A stretch of 64,000 nt of DNA from an uncultured Muribaculum sp. (GCA_910578785.1 CAJTSJ010000013.1:1-64000), one strand, 5' to 3'. Shown: positions 16,338 to 25,817, counted from the first letter of the stretch. Notes: a model not told the origin generated them from the letters alone. Numbers and translations: made by a program.

Positions 16338-17549
16338 TCAGGGGTTTTGTGTGTTGTGTTTGTTTAAGACGGTTTTCATGTAATTCAATAAAATCTGGGT
16401 CTGGTTTCGGCGGGTATACTGTTTTATTTTATTCCAATCGCGTGACAGCACTTCTTGATTTTTCCATATTTCGTAGCATTTGATTATCGCTTTCTTTATT
16501 CCTTCATGGTCGGATTCGTCAACTACGAATCCGGCTTTGGTTTCAGCAATAAGCTCGCCGACCACGTCGTCAGGGTCATATAGGGCAAGAATAGGTTTGT
16601 TAGATGCGAGGTAATCGAATACTTTGCCGGAATATACGCCTTTTCGTCCAGACGGATGCATCATGACCAACACATCGGTTTCGGTAGTGGACATTCTTAT
16701 GGCTTCTTCATGTGCGACCTTGGGTATGCGAATCACATTATCTTTCAGTTCCGGCGGCTCTTCGTAGTATTTTAGCGAACCGATAATCTTAATTATACTG
16801 TCCGCTGGTATGCGATTCTCTTTTATAAGCTCGGCAAAAGCCTTGAACCATTTATGAGGGGTGATGAATTCTGAAAAATTGCCGATATAGGCCATCGTAA
16901 AGCGGGGCTGGAAGTTTACTCCATGATATTCCGCATAATCATAGCCGTTCTTTATCACCAGATAACGGTCGTGATGGCATATCTTCTTAAGGTCATCAAT
17001 TATGGGCTTTGATACAGATACTACCAAATCTGCATTTTGCAGCACGGATTTTTCGAAGGGTTTTAGCCTGCGAGCGGTCCTTTTTGAAATATACGGATGT
17101 GTTGATATTTCATCTCTTATGTCGGCTATCCAGAAAAAATTGTATTTTTCTTTTAGATCCAGCACTATTTTATGTGGGGTCATAGGACAGTAAGTGCTTA
17201 GGACAACATCGAAACTTTGTTGTCTTAATAATTTATTCACTATAACCTTAGTTTTTAATCCCCATAGCGCCGTATTGCCTAATAGTCTGTTTTCCACTCC
17301 TTTTAAAATTCTTCTTATAGGCCAGCGTCGGTTGATTATGAGACCTTGTAGTTCTGTGTCTGAAATTATAGGATCTTTAATGTAGTGCACTTCGCATCCG
17401 TTCCATTGGCGCGTCTCGTCCATTTCACCCGCTGCGATCACAGTTACATTGTGGCCGGCTTGTCTGAAATATTTGGCGAAAGCATCTATGCGGAAAGATG
17501 CTATACGAATGTTCGGATAGAAATAATAACTTATAATCAGTATGTTCAT
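16338..17549 (-). CDS. Glycosyltransferase family 4 protein
   Basis: A 403-residue GT-B fold enzyme. The N-terminal half opens with ILIISYYFYPN, and the C-terminal half carries the GT4 donor-binding stretch YSGKVFDYLASNKPILAL near residue 310. GT4 enzymes are retaining transferases using nucleotide sugars. As the only glycosyltransferase in the cluster it is the best candidate to transfer the diacetamido-uronic acid made by the upstream genes, though donor and acceptor are inferred. It is last in the operon, 4 bases after the flippase gene. The DNA is visibly more A+T rich than that of flanking regions. Confidence 0.9.
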   Translation of the reverse strand: MNILIISYYFYPNIRIASFRIDAFAKYFRQAGHNVTVIAAGEMDETRQWNGCEVHYIKDPIISDTELQGLIINRRWPIRRILKGVENRLLGNTALWGLKTKVIVNKLLRQQSFDVVLSTYCPMTPHKIVLDLKEKYNFFWIADIRDEISTHPYISKRTARRLKPFEKSVLQNADLVVSVSKPIIDDLKKICHHDRYLVIKNGYDYAEYHGVNFQPRFTMAYIGNFSEFITPHKWFKAFAELIKENRIPADSIIKIIGSLKYYEEPPELKDNVIRIPKVAHEEAIRMSTTETDVLVMMHPSGRKGVYSGKVFDYLASNKPILALYDPDDVVGELIAETKAGFVVDESDHEGIKKAIIKCYEIWKNQEVLSRDWNKIKQYTRRNQTQILLNYMKTVLNKHNTQNP

Positions 17550-17553
17550 GTCT

Positions 17554-19068
17554 CTATATTATTCGTCGTATTTTTGTGAATGGGAAAAATGGTTGAGCCA
17601 AAGTAATATAATTGATACCGAGAAGACGAGCTACAGGGAGATACACCAATGAGAATGTCAGGAAACTGCACAATAAGGCTACGATGTTGTTTCCGAAACC
17701 GGCTATGTCGGTAATCAGAACTGATATTGAGCCTGAGAGTCCTGTTGCAAGAAGAGTCTTTAAAAGAAAGCTCCAAGGCATTATCCCGGGTATATTTGAT
17801 TCGAGCGAATGTGCTACGGATCTTAGCATGGCGGCCAGGCATAAAACCGTGCAGGAGGTGGCAATCAAGGCTATAGCTTCGATAGACGGGAACAAAGAGA
17901 CGCACAGGTACTGAAGGCTGACCATCGACAGGGCTGTGACAAGATGGATATTGGCGAAAATGCGTCCTTTGCCGACTGCGAAAAGAAAAGGAGAGTAGGG
18001 TACAATTCTTGCAATGTTGACTATAGTGATTATACGAAAGAGGGTTGCCGAATTTACATAACCTTCACCATAAAGAAATTTGACGATTTCCGGTGCGTAT
18101 ATGAAGAAAAAACCCGATAGCGGATAAATAATCATTGCCGATTTGGCCACAACGTTTTTCCAAAGGGCCAGAAACTCGGTGTTTTCTTTTTTCTCTTTGT
18201 ACATTCTGGAAAATTCGGGAAGGAGAGTTCCGGCGACAGCCCCTATAACCATGCTCGCGAAAGGGAGTTCGTGATATCCGTTGGCGAATATTGCAAATTC
18301 GTCTACTCCGAAGTAGCGGCTTACAAAGAACTGGCTTGAAGACGCGATAATGAAACCATATATACCTGAATAGAACACAGGCAGGGAGAAGTTAAAAATA
18401 GAACGAAGACTAAGATTGCACTTATTGTTTTTTGTTTTTTTGAATGGAGTCCGCGAAAGTATCAGCCCGGCAATACATGTTATTATGGATGCGCAAGCAA
18501 ATCCTCCCACAGCACCCTTTACACCAAGTCCACCTGCAATCACTGGCAAAGTAGTGCATGTCACTGTAAATATACGGCTGATTAAAACATACAGAAGCAC
18601 TTTACTGGCTTTTCGGTAGACAACCAGGATGTTTTCCACCCCAAGCACGGGCATCAGCATGGACGGAACTATGGCAAATAGTCTGAGATTGTCGTCAAGC
18701 ATAGGATTGCCAAGTACACTGGAGATAAAGCCGGCTCCAAAAAACAATATAAAAGAGAAAATTGAAGCAAGAGCAAGAAATATCAAAGTCAGCTTACGGA
18801 CAAGGTCCAGGCCTTCATCGACCGGTATGCGCGCCAAAAAGTATGAATATGCTTTAGGAAGTCCTAAAGAAAATACCATCAGCAAGGTGCTATATACATA
18901 CAGCACTTGCCGAAAGGTGCCGTATTCGGAGGTCGGCAGATGGCGCGACAATATGGCCGACATTATCATCGTGATTCCGAACGACACGAAGTTGGCCGTA
19001 GCCAGCCATAAGGCTTGACTGGTTTTTCCGTAGCCGACAGCTGTCTGGGTGGTTGTCGATGTTGCCAT
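17554..19068 (-). CDS. Wzx-type oligosaccharide flippase
   Basis: A 504-residue protein with about 12-14 hydrophobic helices and the polysaccharide-biosynthesis/MATE-like pattern. It opens with a soluble TSQALWLATANFV segment and has LPTSEYGTFRQVLYV early and LLPEFSRMYKEKKE mid-protein, as in Wzx. It would move an undecaprenyl-linked oligosaccharide across the inner membrane. No Wzy polymerase or chain-length regulator is nearby, so the product may be a short oligosaccharide for a lipid or protein rather than a capsule (inference). Confidence 0.9.
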   Translation of the reverse strand: MATSTTTQTAVGYGKTSQALWLATANFVSFGITMIMSAILSRHLPTSEYGTFRQVLYVYSTLLMVFSLGLPKAYSYFLARIPVDEGLDLVRKLTLIFLALASIFSFILFFGAGFISSVLGNPMLDDNLRLFAIVPSMLMPVLGVENILVVYRKASKVLLYVLISRIFTVTCTTLPVIAGGLGVKGAVGGFACASIITCIAGLILSRTPFKKTKNNKCNLSLRSIFNFSLPVFYSGIYGFIIASSSQFFVSRYFGVDEFAIFANGYHELPFASMVIGAVAGTLLPEFSRMYKEKKENTEFLALWKNVVAKSAMIIYPLSGFFFIYAPEIVKFLYGEGYVNSATLFRIITIVNIARIVPYSPFLFAVGKGRIFANIHLVTALSMVSLQYLCVSLFPSIEAIALIATSCTVLCLAAMLRSVAHSLESNIPGIMPWSFLLKTLLATGLSGSISVLITDIAGFGNNIVALLCSFLTFSLVYLPVARLLGINYITLAQPFFPFTKIRRII

Positions 19069-19081
19069 GGTTTCGGGATTC

Positions 19082-20359
19082 TTAGATTCCCAAGTATCCT
19101 ATTGATTTTATTTTCCCTTTATAGCGGCATCCGATGTCGACTAATACAGATTTCTCAGATTTGGAAATCGAGCGGAAATAAGAATCGTCAAACCCTGCAT
19201 ACTGTTTATGGCCTACTGCGACGATTATAATATCGTAAGGTCCGCGTTGTGTATCGACAAGACTTATCCCGAAGTCTTTGTATACTTTGTCAGGATTAGC
19301 GCAAGGGTCGGTAACATCTACTTCTGCAGACTCATTGTTCAGGAGCCTGTAGATTTCGGCAGCTTGAGAGTTTCGGATGTCGTCGGTGTCGGGTTTATAT
19401 GTTATTCCCATAATGAGCACCTTCGGCAAGGTCTGTGCGTCTCTAACCGAAAGTATGCCATAGATTGTCTCGGCAATAAAAGATGCCATACTGTCGTTGA
19501 CTATGCATCCTGATCGGGTAACAGGTATGTCAATCCCCATCTTTGAAGCTTCCGACAGGAGATAATACGGGTCGACCGGAATGCAATGCCCGCCAACAAG
19601 GCCGGGGCGATAGTTGCCGAAGTTCCATTTGGTTGCTGCCATCTCCCTTACTTCGGAGAAGTCTATGCCCATGTGGTGAAACAAGCGGTGAAGCTCGTTC
19701 ATTAGTGCAATATTGACGGATCGTTGAATGTTTTCTACTATTTTTGAAGCTTCAGCAACTTTTATTGAGGAGGCCCGGCTTACGCCAGCCGTTACGACCG
19801 TGGAATAAACTTTACTTATTTCGTCGAGCGCAAGAGGGTCTGAGGCGGATACGACTTTTACAGTGTTTGCAAATGTGTGTGATTTATCTCCGGGATTTAT
19901 TCTTTCAGGCGAATATCCGACTTTAAAATCATCGCCGGCTTTCAGTCCGGATTCCTTTTCAAGAATAGGAATGCAGACAGCTTCAGTGCATCCTGGATAC
20001 ACGGTTGATTCAAATACTACATAGCTGCCGCGTTTAAGATGTCGGCCAACGCTTGCTGTTGCATTCTTAAGTTGGATTAGGTCCGGTTTTTTGTTGCCAT
20101 CTATTGGAGTAGCTACTGTCACTATAAAGAATGAGGCCTCGTCAAGTATTTGTTCCGATTCTGAAAGCCTTACACTGGAGCCAAGTCGCTCTCGTGCCCG
20201 TTCTATCACCGATCGGTCGATATCGTAGCCGATAACATCAAAATATCTTGAAAATTCCATAAGTACGGGCAGCCCCACGTAGCCTGTCCCGATTACGGCA
20301 AGCGAAGCATGGCGCAACCTAAGCCGATTATGTATGTTGAATTCAGCCTTGTATGTCAT
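19082..20359 (-). CDS. UDP-GlcNAc 6-dehydrogenase-type nucleotide sugar dehydrogenase (WbpA-like)
   Basis: A 425-residue member of the UDP-glucose/GDP-mannose dehydrogenase family with Rossmann motif VIGTGYVGLP near residue 22, ESTVYPG near 116, KVAEASKIVENIQR near 200 and the catalytic Cys in GGHCIPVDPYY near 257. The neighbours (WbpB, WbpE and WbpD types) point to UDP-GlcNAc as substrate, giving UDP-GlcNAcA. It overlaps the end of the acetyltransferase gene by 17 bases. The symbol is withheld because sequence alone does not separate UDP-GlcNAc from UDP-ManNAc dehydrogenases. Confidence 0.9.
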   Translation of the reverse strand: MTYKAEFNIHNRLRLRHASLAVIGTGYVGLPVLMEFSRYFDVIGYDIDRSVIERARERLGSSVRLSESEQILDEASFFIVTVATPIDGNKKPDLIQLKNATASVGRHLKRGSYVVFESTVYPGCTEAVCIPILEKESGLKAGDDFKVGYSPERINPGDKSHTFANTVKVVSASDPLALDEISKVYSTVVTAGVSRASSIKVAEASKIVENIQRSVNIALMNELHRLFHHMGIDFSEVREMAATKWNFGNYRPGLVGGHCIPVDPYYLLSEASKMGIDIPVTRSGCIVNDSMASFIAETIYGILSVRDAQTLPKVLIMGITYKPDTDDIRNSQAAEIYRLLNNESAEVDVTDPCANPDKVYKDFGISLVDTQRGPYDIIIVAVGHKQYAGFDDSYFRSISKSEKSVLVDIGCRYKGKIKSIGYLGI

Positions 20360-20921
20360 ATACTCTGTTTTCTGTTAGTTTATATCTGATACCTGATTCT
20401 GAACATACGGCGATTCCATTTTCATTAAAATCGAGCCTCTGTCCATGTCGGCTTATCCACCCGATGCGGCGTGCCGGATTGCCGACTACAAGCGCATAGT
20501 CGGGTACGTCCTTTGTGACTACCGCTCCAGCCCCGATGAATGCATATCTGCCTATTCTTACTCCACATATTATTGTTGCATTGGCTCCGATAGTAGCTCC
20601 TCTGCCAACAACGGTTGTCTCATATTTATCATGACGGGAAATCTCGCTTCTGGGATTACGGACATTGGTGAATACACACGACGGTCCAAGAAATACATTG
20701 TCTTCACATACAACTCCAGAATAAATCGATACATTGTTTTGTACTTTGACATCATTTCCTAAAGTCACTTTCGAAGCCACCATGACGTTTTGCCCTATAT
20801 TGCACCGTTCTCCTATGATAGCATCGCTGTAGATATGTGAGAAGTGCCATATCTTTGAACCTTCACCTATTATGGCTCCGGAATCTACTACGGCTGAGTA
20901 ATGTATCATCACATTGTCCAT
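20343..20921 (-). CDS. WbpD-like UDP-sugar 3-N-acetyltransferase (left-handed beta helix)
   Basis: The 192-residue protein is built of hexapeptide repeats (for example SGAIIGEGSKIWHFSH, near residue 10) forming a left-handed beta helix. The arrangement matches WbpD/WlbB, which N-acetylates the 3-amino group of UDP-2-acetamido-3-amino-2,3-dideoxy-glucuronic acid with acetyl-CoA. An ending with VVGNPARRIGWISRHG is typical of this group. It sits between the aminotransferase and dehydrogenase genes of the same pathway. Confidence 0.88.
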   Translation of the reverse strand: MDNVMIHYSAVVDSGAIIGEGSKIWHFSHIYSDAIIGERCNIGQNVMVASKVTLGNDVKVQNNVSIYSGVVCEDNVFLGPSCVFTNVRNPRSEISRHDKYETTVVGRGATIGANATIICGVRIGRYAFIGAGAVVTKDVPDYALVVGNPARRIGWISRHGQRLDFNENGIAVCSESGIRYKLTENRVYDIQG

Positions 20922-20932
20922 CTGTCGCTGTT

Positions 20933-22051
20933 TTATAAATTTGAAAAGAAATCACACACGGCTGCAATTACCTTGTCCTGTGTACCGGTGGAGATATGGC
21001 TATGGATAGGTAACGATAAGACTGTCTTCGACAGGTCTTCAGCACAGGAGGTGTCGTAATCGCGTTTTGATATATTGCAGAAAGCCGGCTGGCTGTACAG
21101 TGGTGAAGGATAATATACCATGGAGGATATGTGCGATTGGTTTAGGAATGTTTGCAGCGGATTCCGTAGCTCCCGGGCTACTTTTATCGTATATTGGTGA
21201 TATATGTGGGTGCCGAAGTCTGTTTCTTGTGGCAGTTCTATCCCATTCAGGCACGACAACTGTTGGGTGTAGTATGCCGCCGCGTTTCTGCGGGCGTCGT
21301 TCCAATCATTTAATCGTGGCAGTTTGGCTCGCAGCACGGCGGCCTGAAGAGTATCAAGTCTTGAATTTACGCCGATTATTTGATGCTGGTATTTTGTCGG
21401 CTGTCCGTGGTTGGCAATCAGGCGTATTCGCTCAGCCATATAATCGTCGTCAGTAAACATTGCACCCCCATCGCCGAATGTACCGAGCGGTTTTGTAGGG
21501 AAAAAGGACGTACAGCCGATGTCTCCAATAGTTCCTGTATATCGTTCGAAATTCTGGCCTATCCGGCATACAGAACCCAATGACTGTGCATTGTCTTCTA
21601 TGATTTTAAGACCGTATTTTTTTGCGATTCTAACGAGTTGGTTCATATTACACGGCTGTCCGAAAAGATGGACGGGGATTATTGCTTTAGTTCGGTCATT
21701 GATGAGACGTTCGGCACTTTTGGTGTTGATGTTGAATGTCTCGGGATCTACGTCGGCAAAAACCGGAATCCCGCCCAGCAGAGCAACAGCCTCTGCTGTT
21801 GCTGCAAACGAGAAAGCAGGCACAATCACTTCATCGCCCCGTTCAAGCCCTATGGCCATAAGGGAAATAGTCAGTGCGTCAGTTCCGCTGGCGCATGTGA
21901 TACAATGTTTTACGCCCAAGAAATCTGCCAACTCATTTTCCAGTAAAAATATATCCTCACCCCTTATAAAAGAGGATTCGCTTATAATTTTACTAAATGA
22001 TTGGTCAAGCGAGTCCTGAATTTCGACATACTGACTATACAGATTAACCAT
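20933..22051 (-). CDS. WbpE-like PLP aminotransferase (DegT/DnrJ/EryC1/StrS)
   Basis: A sugar aminotransferase of about 372 residues with an early TCASGTDAL segment, DNAQSLGS near residue 160 and the PLP-lysine in SFFPTKPLGTFGDGGAM near 185. WbpE/WlbC transfers an amino group from glutamate to C3 of UDP-3-keto-GlcNAcA. The ATG at 22051 (MVNLYSQY) looks like the usual family start; another lies three codons upstream. It is second in the operon, just after the oxidoreductase that would make its keto substrate. Confidence 0.9.
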   Translation of the reverse strand: MVNLYSQYVEIQDSLDQSFSKIISESSFIRGEDIFLLENELADFLGVKHCITCASGTDALTISLMAIGLERGDEVIVPAFSFAATAEAVALLGGIPVFADVDPETFNINTKSAERLINDRTKAIIPVHLFGQPCNMNQLVRIAKKYGLKIIEDNAQSLGSVCRIGQNFERYTGTIGDIGCTSFFPTKPLGTFGDGGAMFTDDDYMAERIRLIANHGQPTKYQHQIIGVNSRLDTLQAAVLRAKLPRLNDWNDARRNAAAYYTQQLSCLNGIELPQETDFGTHIYHQYTIKVARELRNPLQTFLNQSHISSMVYYPSPLYSQPAFCNISKRDYDTSCAEDLSKTVLSLPIHSHISTGTQDKVIAAVCDFFSNL

Positions 22052-22072
22052 TTTAATCATTGGCCTGTAATC

Positions 22073-23011
22073 CTATATGTTGAGAAGTAGCGGATGATAG
22101 TCTCCTACAGCACCTATGGGGCGCAAAGTGCGTATTGTTTCTAAAGTATGAACTGCAGCTTTGCCATCATTGATAGAAAAGCCCTTACCTTCAATGACTT
22201 CCGAATAACTTACAGTATGAAGGTCGTTAAAGCCGCTGGAAAAGTCGAAATCGTAGTGGTCGACGGTCATTTTTCGGCAAGCGCATCCGGATTGAAAATC
22301 ATTGGAAGGAATGTGCGATTTGTTGATGCTCAGAAAAAATCGAACCCGCGCTTTGTCAAGCATCATAAATCCGGAGATACAGTCAGCTGATGAATGATGC
22401 ACTACTATTTCTCGGACTGAACCGAATACCCATTGCAGCATATCAATGAAATGCACTCCAATATTGGTAGCCAAGCCACCGCTTTTTGAGTGAGTTCCTT
22501 TCCACGACGACATATACCAGGCCCCGCGAGGAGTGATATACGTAAGGTCGACATCATAGAGCTCTTGTTTGAATCCGCATTCCACCATTTTTTTGAGGCG
22601 GACGATCTCAGGATGCAGTCGTAACTGTAGTATCGGGTGGATTAGATGTCCGGTCTGAACCTGAGCTTTGTCCATGAGCTCAAGCTCTGCCATTGTTAAA
22701 GCAAGTGGTTTCTCGCAAATCACATCTGCGCCGGACTCAAGCCCCATAATAGAATGTTGGGCATGAAAGCTATTCGGCGTGCATACGGAAAGATAGTCAA
22801 TTTTTCTTGACTTCAGCTCCTTTTTAAAGATACCATAATTTGTTGTGAAATAGGAGTCAGGGAAGAATCTGTCAATTATCCCCACGCTATCCGATATATC
22901 GTGGGAATATGATAGATTGCCTCCAATAGCCTTTATCGCGGCAAGATGACGAGGTGCGATGTAACCTGCCACTCCGATAATTGCAAACTGTTTTTCACAT
23001 TTATTAAACAT
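22073..23011 (-). CDS. WbpB/WlbA-like Gfo/Idh/MocA oxidoreductase
   Basis: A 312-residue NAD(H)-dependent oxidoreductase. It starts with FAIIGVAGYIAPRHLAAIK, whose N-terminus matches WlbA/WbpB better than generic Gfo/Idh proteins; CEKPLALT lies near residue 107 and GVHFIDMLQWVFG near 187. WbpB oxidises the C3 hydroxyl of UDP-GlcNAcA, feeding the WbpE aminotransferase. It is the first gene of the operon, 40 bases downstream of leader element copy B. Confidence 0.88.
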   Translation of the reverse strand: MFNKCEKQFAIIGVAGYIAPRHLAAIKAIGGNLSYSHDISDSVGIIDRFFPDSYFTTNYGIFKKELKSRKIDYLSVCTPNSFHAQHSIMGLESGADVICEKPLALTMAELELMDKAQVQTGHLIHPILQLRLHPEIVRLKKMVECGFKQELYDVDLTYITPRGAWYMSSWKGTHSKSGGLATNIGVHFIDMLQWVFGSVREIVVHHSSADCISGFMMLDKARVRFFLSINKSHIPSNDFQSGCACRKMTVDHYDFDFSSGFNDLHTVSYSEVIEGKGFSINDGKAAVHTLETIRTLRPIGAVGDYHPLLLNI

Positions 23012-23051
23012 GGCGTTTTAATCTGGTCGCTATTCTAATGCAAAAAAGTTA

Positions 23052-23216
23052 TGGGAGGTTCTATAATTGAACTTTTCAGTGGTTTTCAGTCCGCAAGAAC
23101 CTCATTTGGGCGGATTGAAACTATACAAAGTTAGCGTATTTCACTTAATTTTTAAAGTATGCTATGCCACTTTTTTTGATGGGGGGGGGTAATGTATTGA
23201 TAATCAGTGCATTTTC
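23052..23216 (-). repeat. Promoter/leader element, copy B (upstream of the glycan operon)
   Basis: Second copy of the element at 15969-16133, same orientation. It keeps the -7 box TAACTTTG (23126-23133) and both leader pairings, TCCGC/GCGGA and GAGGTTCT/AGAACCTC, while loop bases between them differ. Upstream of the promoter it has a G9 run (23181-23189) where copy A has a broken G-rich tract. The rest of the 388-base gap 23012-23399 holds only the downstream terminator of the export operon. Confidence 0.8.
23126..23133 (-). promoter_or_regulatory. -7 box of the glycan operon promoter
   Basis: Minus-strand TAACTTTG within leader copy B, with the same surroundings as the susC promoter. It would start a leader of about 110 bases before the first gene at 23011. 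Confidence 0.6.
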
Positions 23217-23294
23217 GCTGTGAGGGCAGCTGTGTTGACATAAAAATGTTGAAATGCATGGATGAAAACAATAGATATAGTTTGTATGTAAAAA

Positions 23295-23324
23295 GCGCAC
23301 TTGACCGGGCAGATGCAAGTGCGC
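23295..23324 (-). terminator. Terminator of the TolC/HlyD/ABC operon
   Basis: A 9-bp stem GCGCACTTG/CAAGTGCGC with a 12-base loop, followed on the minus strand by TTTTTAC. It lies 76 bases past the last permease stop codon. Confidence 0.85.
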
Positions 23325-23399
23325 TGAATTTCCGAAAAAATAATGCCTTAAGCCTTTATTGATATTTAGATGTCAATTATTGTCTGGTGGCGCATGCCG

Positions 23400-24620
23400 T
23401 CATGGCACGGAAGGCACCTGATAGTGGCGGAGCGCATGTCGTTTACACCATTTTTCTACAATCACGGCTATTATGAAATAGACTACGGCCATGGCCCAGA
23501 GTATGAGATACGGCGTAGAAACGTCGTCAAGGGTGGCTCCATTTGAGTTGATGCCGACAAATCCCTGTATGCCCCATGATGCCGGAACAAGACCTGCAAG
23601 AAGTCTCCAGAGGGGCGACATCGCCGATGTGGGCCATGTGATGCCTGACAGGAACAGGAACAGTACCGATGTGAACACGAACACGAGGAACGAGCTTTCA
23701 CGCTCTGCTACCAACGGCCTGAGTATCTGCCCGAGGAATGTGGTGGCGAATATCATCGGCACGATGAACAGCAGATAGTCCATAGGGTCGCCTATGGCCG
23801 GAAGCTTGAACATTAGCGGAACATAGTGGAATATATATACTACAAGAGGTGCATATATGGTGGCGTATGACATGGCGCGTCCGAGCACCGATGCCGACAT
23901 CGGCCCGTCGATCTCTTCGGGGTCGACACCGAAATTCACCCGGCGCCGTTCGTTGCTTCCGCCTCCGAGCATCATCACACCGAGTATCAGACTTTGCTGA
24001 AGTATGAGCACTACAAGTCCGATCATGATAAATGAAGCGAATCCTTGTGCCGGGTCGCCGAGTATGAATGCCTGCGTGTCGACAGCTGTCTCGCCCATGG
24101 ACGATGCGGGAAGCGCCAACGGCGAATCTTCGATGGTCTCCGTGCGGACATTTCCGTCAAGCTGCAGAGTGACGTCGGTAATGGCAAAAAGGATATTACG
24201 GTAGCGTATCATGAGGCTCATGTCGCAGTATAGCGGCAATACGGCCTGTTCCATGCGTCCGAGTTTTTTTGAATAATCGGATGGAATCTCCAGAATAGAG
24301 TATACCTTACGCTCTTTCATCCATTCTTTGGCCTGTCCTATATCCGATGCATATCCTGCTACGTCGATATACTGTGTGGCGTCGATCATTCTGATTAGCT
24401 CGCGGCTTTCTGATGTGCGGCAGTTGTCTACTATAGCCATGGGGATATTATCGACGACTTCGGGGTTGTATATAAGCGTGTAGGTGACAGGATAGGCCAG
24501 CGGGAGCGCGAAGAAGAACAGCAGTACGCCCTCATCGTGGAATATAAGGGAATATTCCTTTATCCATGTCCTGAACATGGTTGACCACCACGTTTTTATG
24601 TTATTGAATATCTTTGACAT
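23400..24620 (-). CDS. ABC-2 type export permease
   Basis: A 406-residue inner-membrane protein of the YhhJ/YbhR type: one N-terminal helix (FALPLAYPVTYTLIY region, near 37), a large extracytoplasmic domain of about 150 residues, then five or six C-terminal helices. It probably pairs with the adjacent similar permease to form the membrane part of a drug or lipid exporter working with the HlyD and TolC proteins. No ATP-binding domain is present in it or its neighbours. Confidence 0.88.
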   Translation of the reverse strand: MSKIFNNIKTWWSTMFRTWIKEYSLIFHDEGVLLFFFALPLAYPVTYTLIYNPEVVDNIPMAIVDNCRTSESRELIRMIDATQYIDVAGYASDIGQAKEWMKERKVYSILEIPSDYSKKLGRMEQAVLPLYCDMSLMIRYRNILFAITDVTLQLDGNVRTETIEDSPLALPASSMGETAVDTQAFILGDPAQGFASFIMIGLVVLILQQSLILGVMMLGGGSNERRRVNFGVDPEEIDGPMSASVLGRAMSYATIYAPLVVYIFHYVPLMFKLPAIGDPMDYLLFIVPMIFATTFLGQILRPLVAERESSFLVFVFTSVLFLFLSGITWPTSAMSPLWRLLAGLVPASWGIQGFVGINSNGATLDDVSTPYLILWAMAVVYFIIAVIVEKWCKRHALRHYQVPSVP

Positions 24621-24632
24621 AGGGCAATATCG

Positions 24633-25817
24633 TTATGGGACGTAGACAGGATTCAAACTTATGCGCTTCAGCTTCCACAGCATCGCCATGGGCGGGATGA
24701 GGAACAGAAGCAAGGCCACATATTCCCAATGGCAATAATACATTTCAAAGCCGTTAAGGGCTACATTGATATATATGAGGAAATAATGGCGTATGGGAAG
24801 TATATAGGCGAATATTCCGATTGCCGGATATATGTTTTCGACCGGAAATGAAAATCCGGCTATCGAGAATGACAGTATACCGGTCAGTGACAGTACCGAC
24901 AATGCAAATCTAAGATTGGGAATCAGGCAGGTGATGAACAGGGCGAAAGCCTGGCTTGCGGCCACGAGAAGCATCATCGCCACGACCATCCCCCAGACGC
25001 TTCCGTTAAGCGGGAAGTGCCAGAATCCGTACATCATTCCCTGCATGGCCAGTCCTACGACTACGAAAATGACGTATTGAGGAATCAGTTTGCCCATGCA
25101 TGCCGTCCAAATGGATCCGCCTGCATCCTGAATCCATCTGATTGAGGTGCCGCGCTTTATCTCCTGAAGAATTGAGAACGCTGTAATCTGGAATATTATA
25201 AGCTGCAGCAGACAGGGCAGGAACGAATTGGACAGGTAGATTGAATAATTTGACCACGGATTGCCTATGGGATGTATATCGGTCACTACCGGTTGCAACA
25301 GTGTATTGATTGTCTCCGACCGAAGTCCCACACTCTGCAGGGTGGTGCTTACCACGGCTCCGGATGTCGACACGGCTATGGTCTTGAACCCTTTGTATGA
25401 CAGTGTGCCGGGAACGTAGTAGGCCATGTTGGAGTAAAACGTTATGGTAGTGCTCCGTCCGGCTTCGGCATCGCGCTGAAAGTTTCGGGGAATCATGAAA
25501 AAGCCGTATATTTCTCCGCCTTTTAGCAGACGCATGGCGTCGTCGTAGCTTTGTGGCTGATATTTGACGTCGATAAGCTCTGTGGCCGCGAGACTGCGGC
25601 TGACTTTGCGTGAAATAGGAGAATTGTCGAGATCCACGATGGCTGATGGCGACTTCAGCGGAAGCCCTTCGTTCATGAAGTCGAGGAAGAAGAATGTGGC
25701 GAATATTGGTACCACGAGCATCATCAGGACGTATATAGGGCGGCTGCAAAGCTGTGCGATGCTGTCGCGGATGGCATGTCCCAATGCTCCGAATGGTATT
25801 TTCTTATTGCTCGACAT
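24633..25817 (-). CDS. ABC-2 type export permease
   Basis: A 394-residue permease with the same layout as its downstream neighbour: an N-terminal helix (VLMMLVVPIFATFFF), a periplasmic domain, and C-terminal helices around residues 200-385. The pair resembles YbhS/YbhR, subunits of an E. coli exporter whose ATPase is YbhF. The genes are 12 bases apart and follow hlyD by 28 bases, so all four are one operon. Confidence 0.88.
   Translation of the reverse strand: MSSNKKIPFGALGHAIRDSIAQLCSRPIYVLMMLVVPIFATFFFLDFMNEGLPLKSPSAIVDLDNSPISRKVSRSLAATELIDVKYQPQSYDDAMRLLKGGEIYGFFMIPRNFQRDAEAGRSTTITFYSNMAYYVPGTLSYKGFKTIAVSTSGAVVSTTLQSVGLRSETINTLLQPVVTDIHPIGNPWSNYSIYLSNSFLPCLLQLIIFQITAFSILQEIKRGTSIRWIQDAGGSIWTACMGKLIPQYVIFVVVGLAMQGMMYGFWHFPLNGSVWGMVVAMMLLVAASQAFALFITCLIPNLRFALSVLSLTGILSFSIAGFSFPVENIYPAIGIFAYILPIRHYFLIYINVALNGFEMYYCHWEYVALLLFLIPPMAMLWKLKRISLNPVYVP

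Noticed and set aside
15969..23216. The direct repeats as ends of a transposon or integrative element
   Set aside because: The repeats hold a promoter and leader, there is no transposase or integrase between them, and no tRNA attachment site or target duplication is visible.
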